A DNA stretch of 64,000 bases from Syncephalastrum monosporum B8922 (taxonomy: Eukaryota > Mucoromycota > Mucoromycetes > Mucorales > Syncephalastraceae). The translations under genes and the position numbers were made by a program. The DNA lies in the NCBI GenBank assembly GCA_000697355.1, contig JNEN01000789.1:18463-82462 (forward strand), in the 5' to 3' direction. Within the stretch, counting starts at the first letter, position 1. Every line of letters starts with the position of its first letter. This document shows, in pieces, positions 44,028 through 55,616 of this stretch. The notes under the pieces were generated by a model that saw nothing but the letters and a program-made list of their open reading frames with translations, did no database searches and was not told the origin of the DNA.

Positions 44028-45965
44028 ATGGCAATGTTTCGTAGTGCCATTCGTCGGGCGTCGACAGGCGACGCAAATGCTTCAGTCGCAGAGAAGGACA
44101 AAGAACTTGATACAGAGACCGTCATTCGAACCGACAGCAATGATAAACCGCAAGGAGACCGTCCTAGTGAAGATGTCCAACGCGGCGTACAAGAGGTTGA
44201 GGCAGTAACCTTGACCTGGTCAAAGCCCACGTTGATTGCCGTTTTTATCAAGCATGTCTTAATTCCTATCCCTACCATTTATCAAGCTAACTATTTTCGT
44301 TAGCATTTGGTTACTTTATCTCGTCAATGCATTCCAGTCCTCGATCCTCTACAACTTACTGCCTTATGTCACCAGTGATTTCTCGTCTCACTCGTTACTC
44401 AATGTCATTTACATTGTCGCAAACGCGATATCCGCTGCTGTTTATATACCACTAGCGAAAGTGCTGGATGTCTGGGGTCGTGCCGAAGGCTTCCTCATAA
44501 TGACCATTTTCGCTACTCTGGGTTTGGTAATGATGGCTGCATGTCACAATCTTCCCACTTTCTGCGCTGCCTATGTAAGATTTTGATAACATGTTAACGC
44601 AAGTCACTCTTGAAAGAGCTAATGTTTAGTATATTAGGTATTCTATAGCATTGGTTTTGGAGGAATGACATTCTCCGTGGATGTGATTACGGCTGATTCG
44701 TCCACATTGAAGAACCGAGGTCTGGCTTTCGCCTTCACATCCTCGCCATACATTATAACGGCATTTGCTGGTGCCAAAGCTTCCGAAAGCTTCTACTACG
44801 ACATCAGTTGGCGATGGGGTTTTGGTACCTTTGCGATCGTTTTCCCTGTCGTAGCAGCCCCTTTATACTTCATACTTAAGTATAATCTTCGCAAGGCCGA
44901 GAAACAGCACGTTTTGAACAAGGAGCCGAGCGGTCGTACGTTCTTCCAGAGCGTCTGGCATTTTATCATCGAGTTCGACAGTAAGTAGCGCATGATTCCC
45001 ATGAACCAGAGTCTGATACCAGCTTTATGATAGTTATCGGTGTAATTGTTTTCTCTGCCGGCCTTACAGTATTTCTTCTTCCATTCAATATCGCCGATAG
45101 CGCTCCTAATGGCTGGGCAACAGGCTATATCATTGCTATGATTGTCGTCGGATTTGTTATGCTGATCATATTCGTTGCCTACGAGACGCTCCTGGCCCCT
45201 ACGCCATTATTCAACTTTGGCTTACTGTCCGATCGAACCGTAATTGGCGCCTGTTTGTTAAATGCAACATATCAACTCGCTTACTACTGCTGGGCCAACT
45301 ATTTTACATCTTTCCTGCAAGTTGTTAATGACTTGACGATAGCCGAGGCGGGATATGTTGGCAATACCTTCGACGTTGTCTCTGGTGTACTTCTGCTGCT
45401 TGTCGGCTTCCTTATCAGCAAGACCGGTCGTTTCAAGTGGCTTCTGTACATCGCGGTTCCACTCTATATTTTCGCACAAGGCTTGATGATTTATTTCCGC
45501 CGCCCCAACCAATCCGTCGGCTACCTCGTCATGTGCCAAGTCTTCATCTCCATCGGTGGAAGTATCTTCATCATCATTGAGCAGATTGCTATTTTGGCCG
45601 CTGTCGATCACCAGCATGTCGCTGCAGCCCTTGGTCTGCTATCCGTCGTTGGTACTGTCGCCGATGCTATGGGCGCTACTATTTGTGGCGCTATTTGGAC
45701 AAATACATTCCGGCCCGCCCTTGTGATGTACCTCCCCGAGTCGGCCCTGCCAGACTTGGACGCCATTTACGAGGACTTGGACACACAGTTGAGCTACGAG
45801 GTTGGAAGTGCCACACGACTGGCAATCCAGGAAGCGTACGGCTATGCGCAGACGAGAATGCTTGCTGTTGGAACCGGTATCATGGGCCTGGCTCTGATTT
45901 GGACGTTCCTCATTAGAAACATCGACCTTAAGAAAACTTCGCAAGTCAAGGGTACCGTTTTCTAA
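44028..45965 (+). CDS. Siderophore-iron transporter 2 (MFS, Arn/Sit/Mir family)
   Basis: A close paralogue of the transporter at 30670-32654, in the opposite orientation. After a charged N-terminal tail it has about 14 membrane segments and the same landmarks: YNLLPYVTSDFSSHSLL, VLDVWGRAEGF, NRGLAFAFTSSPYIITAF, WRWGFGTFA, DRTVIGACLLNATYQLAYYCW, AAVDHQHVAAAL and YGYAQTRML. Expected role: uptake of ferric siderophores at the plasma membrane. Exon 1 is 44028-44251. To stay in phase 2, as in the paralogue, the first intron (44252-44303) must use a GC donor (AA/GCATGT) with a perfect CTAAC branch point and TTAG acceptor. Later introns lie near 44576-44638 and 44982-45033. An ATCTGATAA site lies upstream, and a broken duplicate of the 5' end precedes it. 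Confidence 0.92.
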
Positions 45966-47527
45966 GTTGCTGACTACAGCACTTTGGAGCGAATACTTAA
46001 CTGCAAACCGTATACACATTTAATTATTTCCTGCCCGCACCCCATTGTCTAGTTTTTACTTAATTAAACAAAAAAGCCCATTAGAGTTATCACAAAATTG
46101 CTGTGTCGAATCGGCAAGAGATAATCATGTTTCTCTTCATTCATTCAGTGAGATTTAACTGGCTTAAAACTGTGTTCAGAATTCCTTGTTTGCTATGTCT
46201 AGTTCCATTAATCGTTATGCTATTTCTGTCACATCTCAAACCTATGGAGACCGGCCCAAGCCAAGCATAGATATAAAAAAGTAACTAAACAAGTCGCGCC
46301 TGCTACTGGGTCCAAATGAGATCTGCGTCTGAGACGCGGCACAGCTTTCTGGGACAGTAGTCCATCCTCAAACTGTCTTGCTTAGATCACAATGACGGTA
46401 GAGGATGGACATCCTCCTTTTCGCTAGTGATATTCACCCATCTAGAACGGGGCGTGTTAACCGCACTTATGTGTCCTGTGACTCGTTGTATGAGCCTATC
46501 CAACAATAACAGAACAAATGTCATTTCTCGGGTCCAGTACTTCCTATCCACATTCTCCATCTACTGCACGTCCTCGGACAAGAACGGACCGCACCAGTCG
46601 CAGCAGGCTCAGTACACGCATAGCCTTTGTGTTATGAGCTCAGCTGTCAGACTATCTTCGCCAATTTTTGTATATGTCACTGGATAGTCAACTGCAGTCC
46701 TATGCTCACGCCAGAGCTAGTACCGCTGAAAGCTAGACTATCGTAGAAGCTTTCAACATAAAGAAGACGCAGACGCAGACTCACAAGTCTGCGGTGTTTA
46801 AATGAAGGATGCCTGTTCGATTACAGTATCGCTATAAACAGAATATATTATAGTACTGTATACTCTTAGTAGATACAAAGTATACAGATTGCAAATACCT
46901 CAAAAATATACAACAGTGTCGGTTGCTGCCTACGATTCGGATAACGGTCCGGTACTGATGTGTGGCTTGTCTTGAACTGGTAGCCAACAGCTCCTCTTAC
47001 GAATCGTGCCTGTCTGTCGATATTTTAAATAGTTATTTTTTCATTCTATGGAAAAGGCGGTCTGGAATCCAGCTTTCTGATAATGGAGAGACATAATTTA
47101 CCGGAAAACAATAAGGCGCAGCTTATCAGGTACATATCGAGAACATATGTTAAGGATACTTTACTTTAGAAAGGAAAAATATCCCTCCTCAAAACATCTG
47201 CCACTGACCGCGCATGCGTGCATGCGAAAAACCAGACGACGGTCCTTGTCTAACGATGCCACTCCCAGACCCGTATTTTCACATCTCACATGTGCGTAAC
47301 CATACCGAAAAGCTGTACTCATCACACACATGCACACATGAGATCGCCGTTCGGCATTCGAAAACAATCAAAACGACCACTATAGAAAAAGAGTTCTTGG
47401 GGGAACGGTGTAAATATGGGGTACATGATTGGGGGGTTCAAGGAGGTATAGACATCCTACCAGCATCGTTATCACGTGTATGTTAAGCGAGAAAGTCTTT
47501 CAATATCATTACTTACATCCTTGTTCT
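45966..47527. other. Convergent intergenic region
   Basis: About 1.5 kb between the 3' ends of siderophore transporter 2 (plus) and ATG7 (minus). Frames at 46427-46687 and its complement are open, but I cannot assign them; decayed mobile-element sequence is possible. Confidence 0.4.
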
Positions 47528-50235
47528 TTAAAAGTCGTCCTCTTCTCCACCCCAAGCATCCTCATCTAACAGGTCGCTCTCAGCTTTGAGCTGAGCGATG
47601 CCAGAGACCTCCTCGAGGTATTCGGGTTCACGCAAAACTCGTTCAACAAAGGCCTGCGGGTCCTGCCGATAAGCACCTCGTACCTGTATATAAAAATTAT
47701 ATAAACCGGAAAATTAGAAAGAATAACAATGGAACAAAACAAGATGATAAAAGATAGTAGGGTTGCCTTTTCTGAACAAGCCGTGCAGCAATCGTAAGGT
47801 TGTCCGACAATGAGCATGTTGTTAAATTGTCCGAGAAACCCGCGGATTTGATGAGGCACTTTTCCGAGTAATCCCTCGTCACCCGCCGCGGCATGAATGC
47901 TAGAGAAAGAAGGTTAAAAGCAAAACCTTGCCATTCCGCCTATTCCCCGTCGGGATGCTGTAGAATGGACACAAGAAGCTCGACGCCTAATGCCCCCGCC
48001 ATGGCGGCCAAACCCGGACGTGTCACCGTGCATTGCTGGTCGAGGGTGCGATCGGTGAGGGACTGCAAACACGTGAGCTTTCTTTCCCCTTTGTTTATTA
48101 TTATTTTTTTTTATACTTGCATCGGTGGGTGCCACAATGTCATTGCAAAAATAGCAGCCAAGTGCGGGGCCGTGTCGCATCACGACATAGGTATCAAAAC
48201 CGAGCGCCGCATTGATTACGATTTTATCATTTTCTCTGGCAAGCAGCGTCGGCAGCCAGCGGCTCTCGCGGCTATCGGTGAGCAAAAAGATGGAGTCATG
48301 CTCGTTGATCAGAGACGAGAGACGGTCGAGATCATGATGAAGCGATGATGAATAATTGTGTCCCGGCATCGGAATCGAGAGGTCGTGGCCTGTGGCATGC
48401 TAAAAAAAATGAAATGAAAAATCTAGTGTGATTTTGGAGTGGCGTGCTTTTTTTTCGCTTACAATCGTAGGCTGGACAGCCTTGAGTTGCTTGGCGGCTG
48501 TCTCTGCCTTCGGCGCGCCACCGTTGAGACAGTCGTCAAACTGATAAAGGGGCTGGCGGACCGGGTTAGAAAAGGAGACACGGCCATTATCGACGAACGT
48601 AATGTGGCGCACACCCCAACCCTGTACTGGAGTTGAGCACGAAAAAAGAAATGAAATTGATAATACTCATTTACTCACCGCCAAGACGCGCGCAACGTAG
48701 CAACCTAACGTGCCAGCACCAAGCAACAAACACTTTTGGCGCTTGATTTTCTCAAGATCCAAGTCGGGCAAGACCCGCCAGCGCATCAGCTTCAGGTTCA
48801 AGTCAACCGATGTGTCTGCGAGTCTAATATTTGTTTTTTCTTTTTGTTGAGTATGAAAGAATGCATATAACTTTTTCTTTTTTGCATGCTTTCTTCCCAC
48901 CTTGTTGGATCCATGAGAGGCCCCAGATCCGCCATACGTGGTGCCAGTTTGCCTTGCGCGTTTCGTTCCCATCCCACCGCCTTGGGTTCTAGATCATGTC
49001 AACAAAAGGCCAAAAGCAAAGATAAATATAAAGACGCTTTTCCAAAAAAGGCTTACCCTCTTGGGTCGCGTCATAAAATGTTTGGTGTGCTAGTTCGGTG
49101 ACTAGTAGACGCGACATATCGGCTACGGCTGTCTCGGAACCCTTGGCTGCGCGGTAGCACAAGACTTTTAATCTGCACACCCCCCAGCATTGGTGAGCCA
49201 GGGCCAGCAGGTTGCGGAGCGGCCACCCAGCTGCATGCGGCATGTTGGAGGGATCGGCAAACCCAACCATGCGCTTCAAAAAAAATTATGGTATGAATAT
49301 TATTTACCCCACTTTCCGCAGCAGTATTTTCCTTCCCACCCCATCCCTCCCCCGGCCACCGATTAGTCAACCCGATGTCGTCTTACTTCGTCCGTATCAC
49401 CATACAACGTGTCCCATTCGCAGAGCTGGCCAATCCGAACGCGCCCGTGCGGCTCACGCTTAATCAAGAAATAAGCCCGTTGGTCAACTTGATCTGTCAA
49501 GGCAGCAATCTAGAACCAGAATGAATCCCGCTATTGTAATATTATACACTGTGTATGAAGGTACCTCTTGTTGAGTGAATTCGTCCGTGATGGGATACAT
49601 AGGCCGAAGGAGTTGCCAGGGCGCCGTAGGCATCAAGGCCGGGAAGGCGAACCAATAGTAGAATTTGTAGCGCTTAAGATCGGCGTAGGTCAGCATCACG
49701 AAGTCATTCAAGAGGGCGGGATCAGTCAATGCAGCTCCGCTCCGGATTGCTCCCCATATCTGAAGTTGTTTTTAGCAATGTCAATAGCATGCGTGATTTT
49801 CAGTCCTTGACCTTTCGGGCTTTGTCTTTGAAGACGCGGTTCTTATCAAGTCTTTTGAAATCATCGAGGGTGTTGGTATTGATCAGTTCGCCTGCAGCCG
49901 GGTATGAAAATGGCGGTCTTCCAGGGAGAAAAGAAGAAGGGAAAGAAATGTGTCAGAAGCGTGGAGCACGTGGGAGGGATGGAGTGTTGTAGTTGGCACC
50001 TGGCATCATCCGTGGTATCATTCTCGTCCAGTGCCTTTTCGAGCCCCTGGGCCGGCACGCAGAACCGCCCTGCCATCGCTTCCGATAAGGGACAGCTGTA
50101 GTACGCTTGCACCGGAAGCGCTGCTTCAGATAAGCGAAGCACATCGAGCTTCCGAGTCGCTAGCGAATGCCAGAAGGATGCGTCGACAAATGAGTCCAAT
50201 GGAGCGAATTGCAAGGGTGAATCGTTTTCGCTCAT
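47528..50235 (-). CDS. ATG7: Autophagy E1-like enzyme ATG7
   Basis: A multi-exon gene for the ubiquitin-activating-like enzyme that loads ATG8 and ATG12 onto their E2 enzymes ATG3 and ATG10. The N-terminal domain starts [22 protein letters not shown]. Later pieces are [21 protein letters not shown] and [18 protein letters not shown]. The adenylation domain has [14 protein letters not shown] (ATP binding), [31 protein letters not shown] and [10 protein letters not shown]. The catalytic cysteine is in [11 protein letters not shown]. The C-terminal part has [15 protein letters not shown] and an acidic tail ending EEDDF. About nine short introns interrupt it; the borders are read by protein continuity. 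ATG 50235 is the natural start, matching family N-termini. All key catalytic motifs are intact. Confidence 0.92.
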
Positions 50236-51183
50236 GTATAGTTTTTTCAGGAAAAGGAGATAGGAGAAGGAGGGGCGCTTTCTTTCTTATTCGGCTGCTG
50301 CCGGTTCGAGTTCACTTGGATAGAATAAAAGTCGGCCTGATCAAGCAGCTGTTACGTCTACGTATACGTATTTGACAATACGAAAAAGCGCATGCGTGCG
50401 TAAGTCTGCGCTGTGACTTTCTAATGATGATGCCCACACCACATACATAACGCTTTTTCGCTTCACCTGCTACCCTCACCCCCCAAAGTTTCCTTTTTCT
50501 AAAAAAAAAGATGTGTGCGTATACGATTGTAGGTGTACATCAATCGCATGACATGCTTTCCCCCACATCCCTAATCTCCGTCCACGGAGAATATTATAAT
50601 TGTCATGTATGTGCCTTGCTTGTGGAATAACCTTTTTTTTGTCTCTCTGTCACCGAACGTGGTTGTGAACCTTATTGGCAAGCGATCCCTTAACCCCCCC
50701 CTTTTCTTTTCATGATGACGAGAATGAAATCATCAATTTTTTTTTCCAGGAGAGATAAGGAGCAAAAGCAGAGAAAAATGAAGATGACAGGTAAAAGAAG
50801 CAAGTGGCTGGATGTTTCACGTGCGTTCGTATATATTCATGATTATGTGTTGTGTATGTGGAGAAAAAAAATATACTGAGTAATATGGATCGCTGCAGCT
50901 TTTTTCTTGTATTTTCGACCCCTACTTTGTAAATGCCGTGTGCGTGTGCGCGCGTCGTGCATGTGCTTGGCGTGTGATAGACAGTTTTGGCAAGACCAGC
51001 ACAGACACCCTTATTTGACTTGGTGATTTTCATGTGACGAGTACGCGACGAAATTCGGAATGATATCCATAATAGAGGTATAAGCGGAATTGCCTAAACA
51101 GGCTGCAATTCCCCACACACCAAAGAGAAGAGAGGAAGAAGACGGCTGGAATATGTAAATGCGTATGATACGGTGTGTATTAT

Positions 51184-51189
51184 GTGGGG
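51184..51189 (+). promoter_or_regulatory. Candidate Mig1/CreA binding site (AT-rich flank plus GTGGGG)
   Basis: TATTAT-GTGGGG fits the SYGGGG core with a 5' AT flank preferred by Mig1/CreA repressors. It lies 400 bases before the start of the CreA-like gene, so autoregulation is possible. Short motifs like this arise by chance. Confidence 0.3.
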
Positions 51190-51471
51190 ATAGTTGGGGG
51201 AATAAGAGAGCCTCTCGAGAGAGCGCGCGCAAGATGTGGGCCGATAAGCCCCTGGTCTTCATATTTCGATGGCATGGATTGTGGGAACATTCGTGTAAGG
51301 GATTTCCATTTGTGGTTATCGCCAGAATCTGGACGGCCGGTCAATGCATCCCGTTTGGACCCCCCGGAACTCATGTCCCCCCATGTCCCCTTTTTACTTT
51401 TTACGTATCTTGGTCCATCATCATCCAACTCTCCCCCCACCCGTGTCAAAACGGGAAATGACTTGCCGCGC

Positions 51472-51479
51472 TATATAAA
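51472..51479 (+). promoter_or_regulatory. TATA box of the CreA/Mig1-like gene
   Basis: TATATAAA about 107-114 bases before the ATG, followed by a CT-rich leader. Confidence 0.5.
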
Positions 51480-51585
51480 TACCCTTTGCTTTTTACAAAC
51501 GCACCCCACCTCTCTTTCTTGTGCTTTATCTTTTTCTCAACTGCTCTCTCACTCTTTACTGTCTCTATACGTTCTACTTTCCTAC

Positions 51586-52203
51586 ATGGCCTACCAAGCT
51601 GCATCAACGCTGCTCGGCCTTGCCGGCAGTACGCCATCATCTCAAAAAATCCAACAACAAAGCGACAAATCCCAACTGCCGCGTCCATACAAATGTCCCA
51701 TGTGTCCCAAATCGTTTTACCGTCTTGAGCATCAAACCCGCCACATCCGCACTCACACCGGCGAGAAGCCGCATCAATGCACGTTTCAGGGCTGTGAAAA
51801 GCGCTTCTCGCGCTCGGATGAGTTGACACGCCACGTCCGGATTCACACCTCGCCCAACCGCAGACGCACAAAGCAACAGCAACAATCCGCAGCACATGCG
51901 ATGGGTGCCAAAGCGCAGCAGCAACGTCGTCAAAGACAACCTGAGATGCCACCTTCACCTGCACTATCGACTGGCTCCAATTTCGCGCCTTCTGATTCGG
52001 AGCCTGAGCTCACGCCTGAGAACTCTCCCGCACTGTCATCCCGGAAATTGCAGTGTCAACACCCCACACTACAACCATCGCCGCCGCCGTTTGTCTTTTC
52101 GAAGAACAGCTTGCTTGACATTCTCGACCGTCCCCCGCAAGCCCGCGTGCTGCCGCCCATTGGCAAACCGTTACCCTCCATTCATTCTGTCATGCCTTTT
52201 TAA
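51586..52203 (+). CDS. C2H2 zinc-finger repressor, CreA/Mig1 family
   Basis: A 205-residue intronless protein. Two C2H2 fingers lie at about residues 37-95: [24 protein letters not shown], then a TGEKPH linker, then [23 protein letters not shown]. The contact residues RLEHQTRH and RSDELTRH are those of the Mig1/CreA class, which binds GC-rich SYGGGG sites and represses genes for other carbon sources when glucose is available. Downstream come a glutamine-rich stretch, a proline/serine acidic segment and a C-terminal leucine-rich end ([23 protein letters not shown]). It is much shorter than ascomycete CreA (about 400 residues). The start is the first ATG before the conserved part; an upstream in-frame extension carries no conserved sequence. 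Confidence 0.88.
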   Translation: MAYQAASTLLGLAGSTPSSQKIQQQSDKSQLPRPYKCPMCPKSFYRLEHQTRHIRTHTGEKPHQCTFQGCEKRFSRSDELTRHVRIHTSPNRRRTKQQQQSAAHAMGAKAQQQRRQRQPEMPPSPALSTGSNFAPSDSEPELTPENSPALSSRKLQCQHPTLQPSPPPFVFSKNSLLDILDRPPQARVLPPIGKPLPSIHSVMPF

Positions 52204-55200
52204 TTTCGCAAGATGTTTCTCCTGCGACGGACAACAAAAAGCACCTATCACTCACTCACATACAGAGTATACTCTCTCACTCTTTCTCTCATACACACAA
52301 CAGCACTTGCTTATTATCATATTTCATACTTTACTTTTGCTCCATCATATACACACACAAACTTACACCACACACACAAACACACATACATATATGTAGA
52401 TGCATTTCATTTTGATTCTTACACCTACCAAACTCCTATTCGCTCCTTGACTACTATTCTAGGTGTCACAGACAATCAAATCAAACATACCCCATTCTTG
52501 TACATAAATTTTTTTGACATATGGTCCCATCATTTTTGTGTTTAAGGCGTGAGAACCGAGTCACACAATGTCTGTGAAGTTCCAATGTCTTGGTGGACCC
52601 TTCCTCTCTCTTTTCCCAAGCCGCTGGTCCCATCCATTTCCATTTGAGATCTTTTCTACCGTCTTGAGTAATTCTCTGTTCTCACAATCAGGGAGACCAA
52701 CGGGGAAAACTTGATATAGCGGGGGAACGGGTATCTATCTCTAAGGACGTAGTGGAGGATCAACTCAGAAGAAGCAAAAGGGAAGGATCATGAAACGTTA
52801 TCCTCTCCCCCTCCCCCTTGTTTCCCTTTTTTTTTCTATTTTGCATCCCTTGCCTCTCCTTCTAATAATAAAAGTGATCCTTGCTTGTTCTATATAACAA
52901 GCCATGATATGGTTAGCGCCACGCTTCTCTATGTGCGCGCGCGCCCGTCTTCCGAAGGGGCCATTGGCATACCAGCCATTCCTGCCCCATTTACTTTCGT
53001 CGTAGCGTGCTGAACCATCTTTTTATGATGATATGCTGCTTTATTTTTCCGGGCTACGTACATTCATATATGCACAGTAGTGCTCTCTCTTTCTTTTCCT
53101 TTTTCTTTTTTCTTGCTCCTGAAACCCCCAACAAAAAAGGCCACTGGAGTGTGATCATTGAGTCATGCAACTCTCCGTACCGTCCAGCAATATCTATCCA
53201 ACCAACGCGAGACCACATAAATAAAACTGTAATAATTACCAAGCAGGGGAATTGGTCGGATGATCCTAAAAGAGAGGGAGAGCCTATAGAGCGTATGTAC
53301 AGAGGTGGAATCAAGTGATAGGTGATGTCCCATCATCAGCATGGCGCCATGGCTGGAGATACTATCTAGAATAATAATAATAATAAAAAAAGGAGCGATT
53401 AGATATCCTTCAAGCCAACCGGTACCGATCGCCCATCAGTTGATCCAATGTTTAAAGTAACCATAAAAAATATGTCTTAGAGTTAAGACTCGGTGGGTCA
53501 ACTGATATGACGGATACCCCCCGCTTTCTTGCGTGTTTTTTTCCCGCGGCCTACCCCACATCTGATTCGTGCATGGCTCACATATATTCACACACAAGCA
53601 CAGATATGTATGTGTACGTGTGTGTGTGCGTGATGTGTCTAAAATCATATATTTCTCACAGCCAAGTGAAACGCCCATTCAGGGCCGTGTGTACATCGTC
53701 ACGGAAAATTACGCAAGGAAACTGTAATTGTCAGGGCCTCGTGTATGCGCGCGCGGGGTATGGTGTGGGGGGGGGGATTAAACCAGGGAAACGGGAAAAG
53801 GGGAAAGCGGGGGAGGCGGGTGGTACAAGCTTCTTTTATTCTTTGTTCTCTTTGCCTCTCTCTGATTGATGACACTCACATTGGACGCACCCTAACACAA
53901 GCATTCTATTGCCCTCTTGATGGCTCGTGAAAACGGAGGCGGGTATTATCCGTTATTTTTCATCGTCCCACACCAGGGCCTCCAGACGTTCTCCGACCCT
54001 TAAAATACGGAGCTGCCAGACCATCGCCTACCTGCACGCACGTGCGTGTTGCCTTTCGGTAATTAGTGCAACCACACGTCGGAAAAAATTCAACAACAAT
54101 AAATCAGCCATGAGATCCGCTTAGGTAAACATCTTAATACCCGTCCCAATTCACCGCCAATAGCACAATTTCCTCCTCAGTTATCATGGAAAGGCAGAAC
54201 GATGTTGGCTTCCGCTTTTGTTTTCTTTTCGGGCTGTTCCCTGGCTTCGTACGTAAGCATAGCGTGGGATGGCATAATCACCATTTACCTTTATCCAATC
54301 ATAATAACTTGGTTCGGGAAAGGGGGAAAAGTTCTTTGGCTGCATCATGCAATCATCATGCAAACGCCTCGGCATCTACTGCAGCAAATCTCATCATCAG
54401 TCATCACCTACCTATAGCGCGCCCCAACCCACTCAAACTTCCCCCCCCCTCGAAATTTTTCTGTCCGCTGACGTGATGGCAGCCCGGGTCTAATGCCTGG
54501 ACAGCGTGTGCATAAGTATGCACAAATAATAGTACATAGCCGCGTAGGTAGCGCATCTGTTTTGCTCTTCTGTGTCAGTCTACTGCCTTTTTTCGATCAC
54601 CACCGACTGTTGTATTTTTCTGGGAAGATGGGCCTAATCTGGAAAAGAGCAAAACAAACCTAAGCGTTTTCTCAGCCACGTATAACACACCACCTGCACG
54701 CAAAGTGCTTGGTTTTCTACGCACGCTTGGAGGGATAATGCATATTTTACGTCTGTTGTATAGAAATGGCTGAGGCATCTACAGCCCATGATAGAATGAT
54801 AATACTTCGTATATGTATGCAACGAGAGCCGCGGCTATGATCTGTTCTAAAGACTGTAATGTCCAGACCCATAGTACGGAACTAAATGAGGCCATGTTTG
54901 CCCGCCTTTTACATATTTTTTGCCGGCGATTAGTTACCAGGGATGAGATAGAAAAGGATTAGGTTGTCCGCATTCGATTTGATATCTTCCCATGAGAACT
55001 TACTGGGTTAAGATATGCTCATATCGCTGCAATCTTTGTTTATCAGTTGAGAATACCTATCTGTTCGTTGAAAGGTATCACCCGAGACTAATACACGCGC
55101 GGAAGAATCGTCCGTTGTACGGTTAGAGTGTCAAATGTATATGCGCACCTGTTCGGAGTGAACGCATAAGAAATGACACTGGGATACATGCTCAGTGAAG

Positions 55201-55616
55201 GCACATGCACTAGATGCATAGAGAAATCTGTATGTTGAAAGGGCCGGTGCGGAAACGCTGCTATGCGCAAGTAGCTGCCCAATATACTTCGTTTTGGCCT
55301 ATATCCATAGACACCGTATTTACTACACCACATATGTTCACACGTAAGAGATAATACAGTCAAAGTGGGCTATGCTTAATGCCAGTAGTGTAAGTCAGGG
55401 TGATGAAGGGTAAAGAAGTGCCTGAATCAAATATATGAGCGGACAACAATGAGAATCAACCAAATTGTGAGGTCTGCCTGCGAAAGCGAAAGTCACGAAA
55501 ACAGACTTCAATTTTTACAAGCAAGACGTCGTCTCTGTGCCTTACGACAAGGAAGCCCGACGCGATCTCTCTTTTTCTTCCCTTGGTAGCTTTTTAATCA
55601 TCGGGTCCTCCTTACA
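52204..55616. other. Longest gene-free stretch (3.4 kb)
   Basis: It begins with an ACACAC-rich 3' region of the CreA-like gene (about 52340-52390) and includes (TAA)n at about 53370-53386 and a G-run at about 53764-53775. No open frame shows a domain, signal peptide or consistent splice pattern. It may hold long untranslated regions, a non-coding RNA or the NAA15 promoter. Confidence 0.5.

Larger units (their letters stand above)
50236..51585. other. Divergent promoter region between ATG7 and the CreA/Mig1-like gene
   Basis: About 1.35 kb, mostly the long upstream region of the zinc-finger gene. It has a TATA box near 51472-51479, a candidate Mig1/CreA site at 51184-51189 and a pyrimidine-rich leader (51500-51580). 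No gene lies within. Confidence 0.55.

Noticed and set aside
30670..45965. Transporter group as a siderophore biosynthetic cluster
   Set aside because: No siderophore synthase, NRPS or NIS-type gene is present between the transporters; only transporters and mobile-element relics are seen.
46427..46687. Open frames on both strands possibly from a retroelement
   Set aside because: I could not identify any reverse transcriptase, RNase H or integrase motif with confidence.
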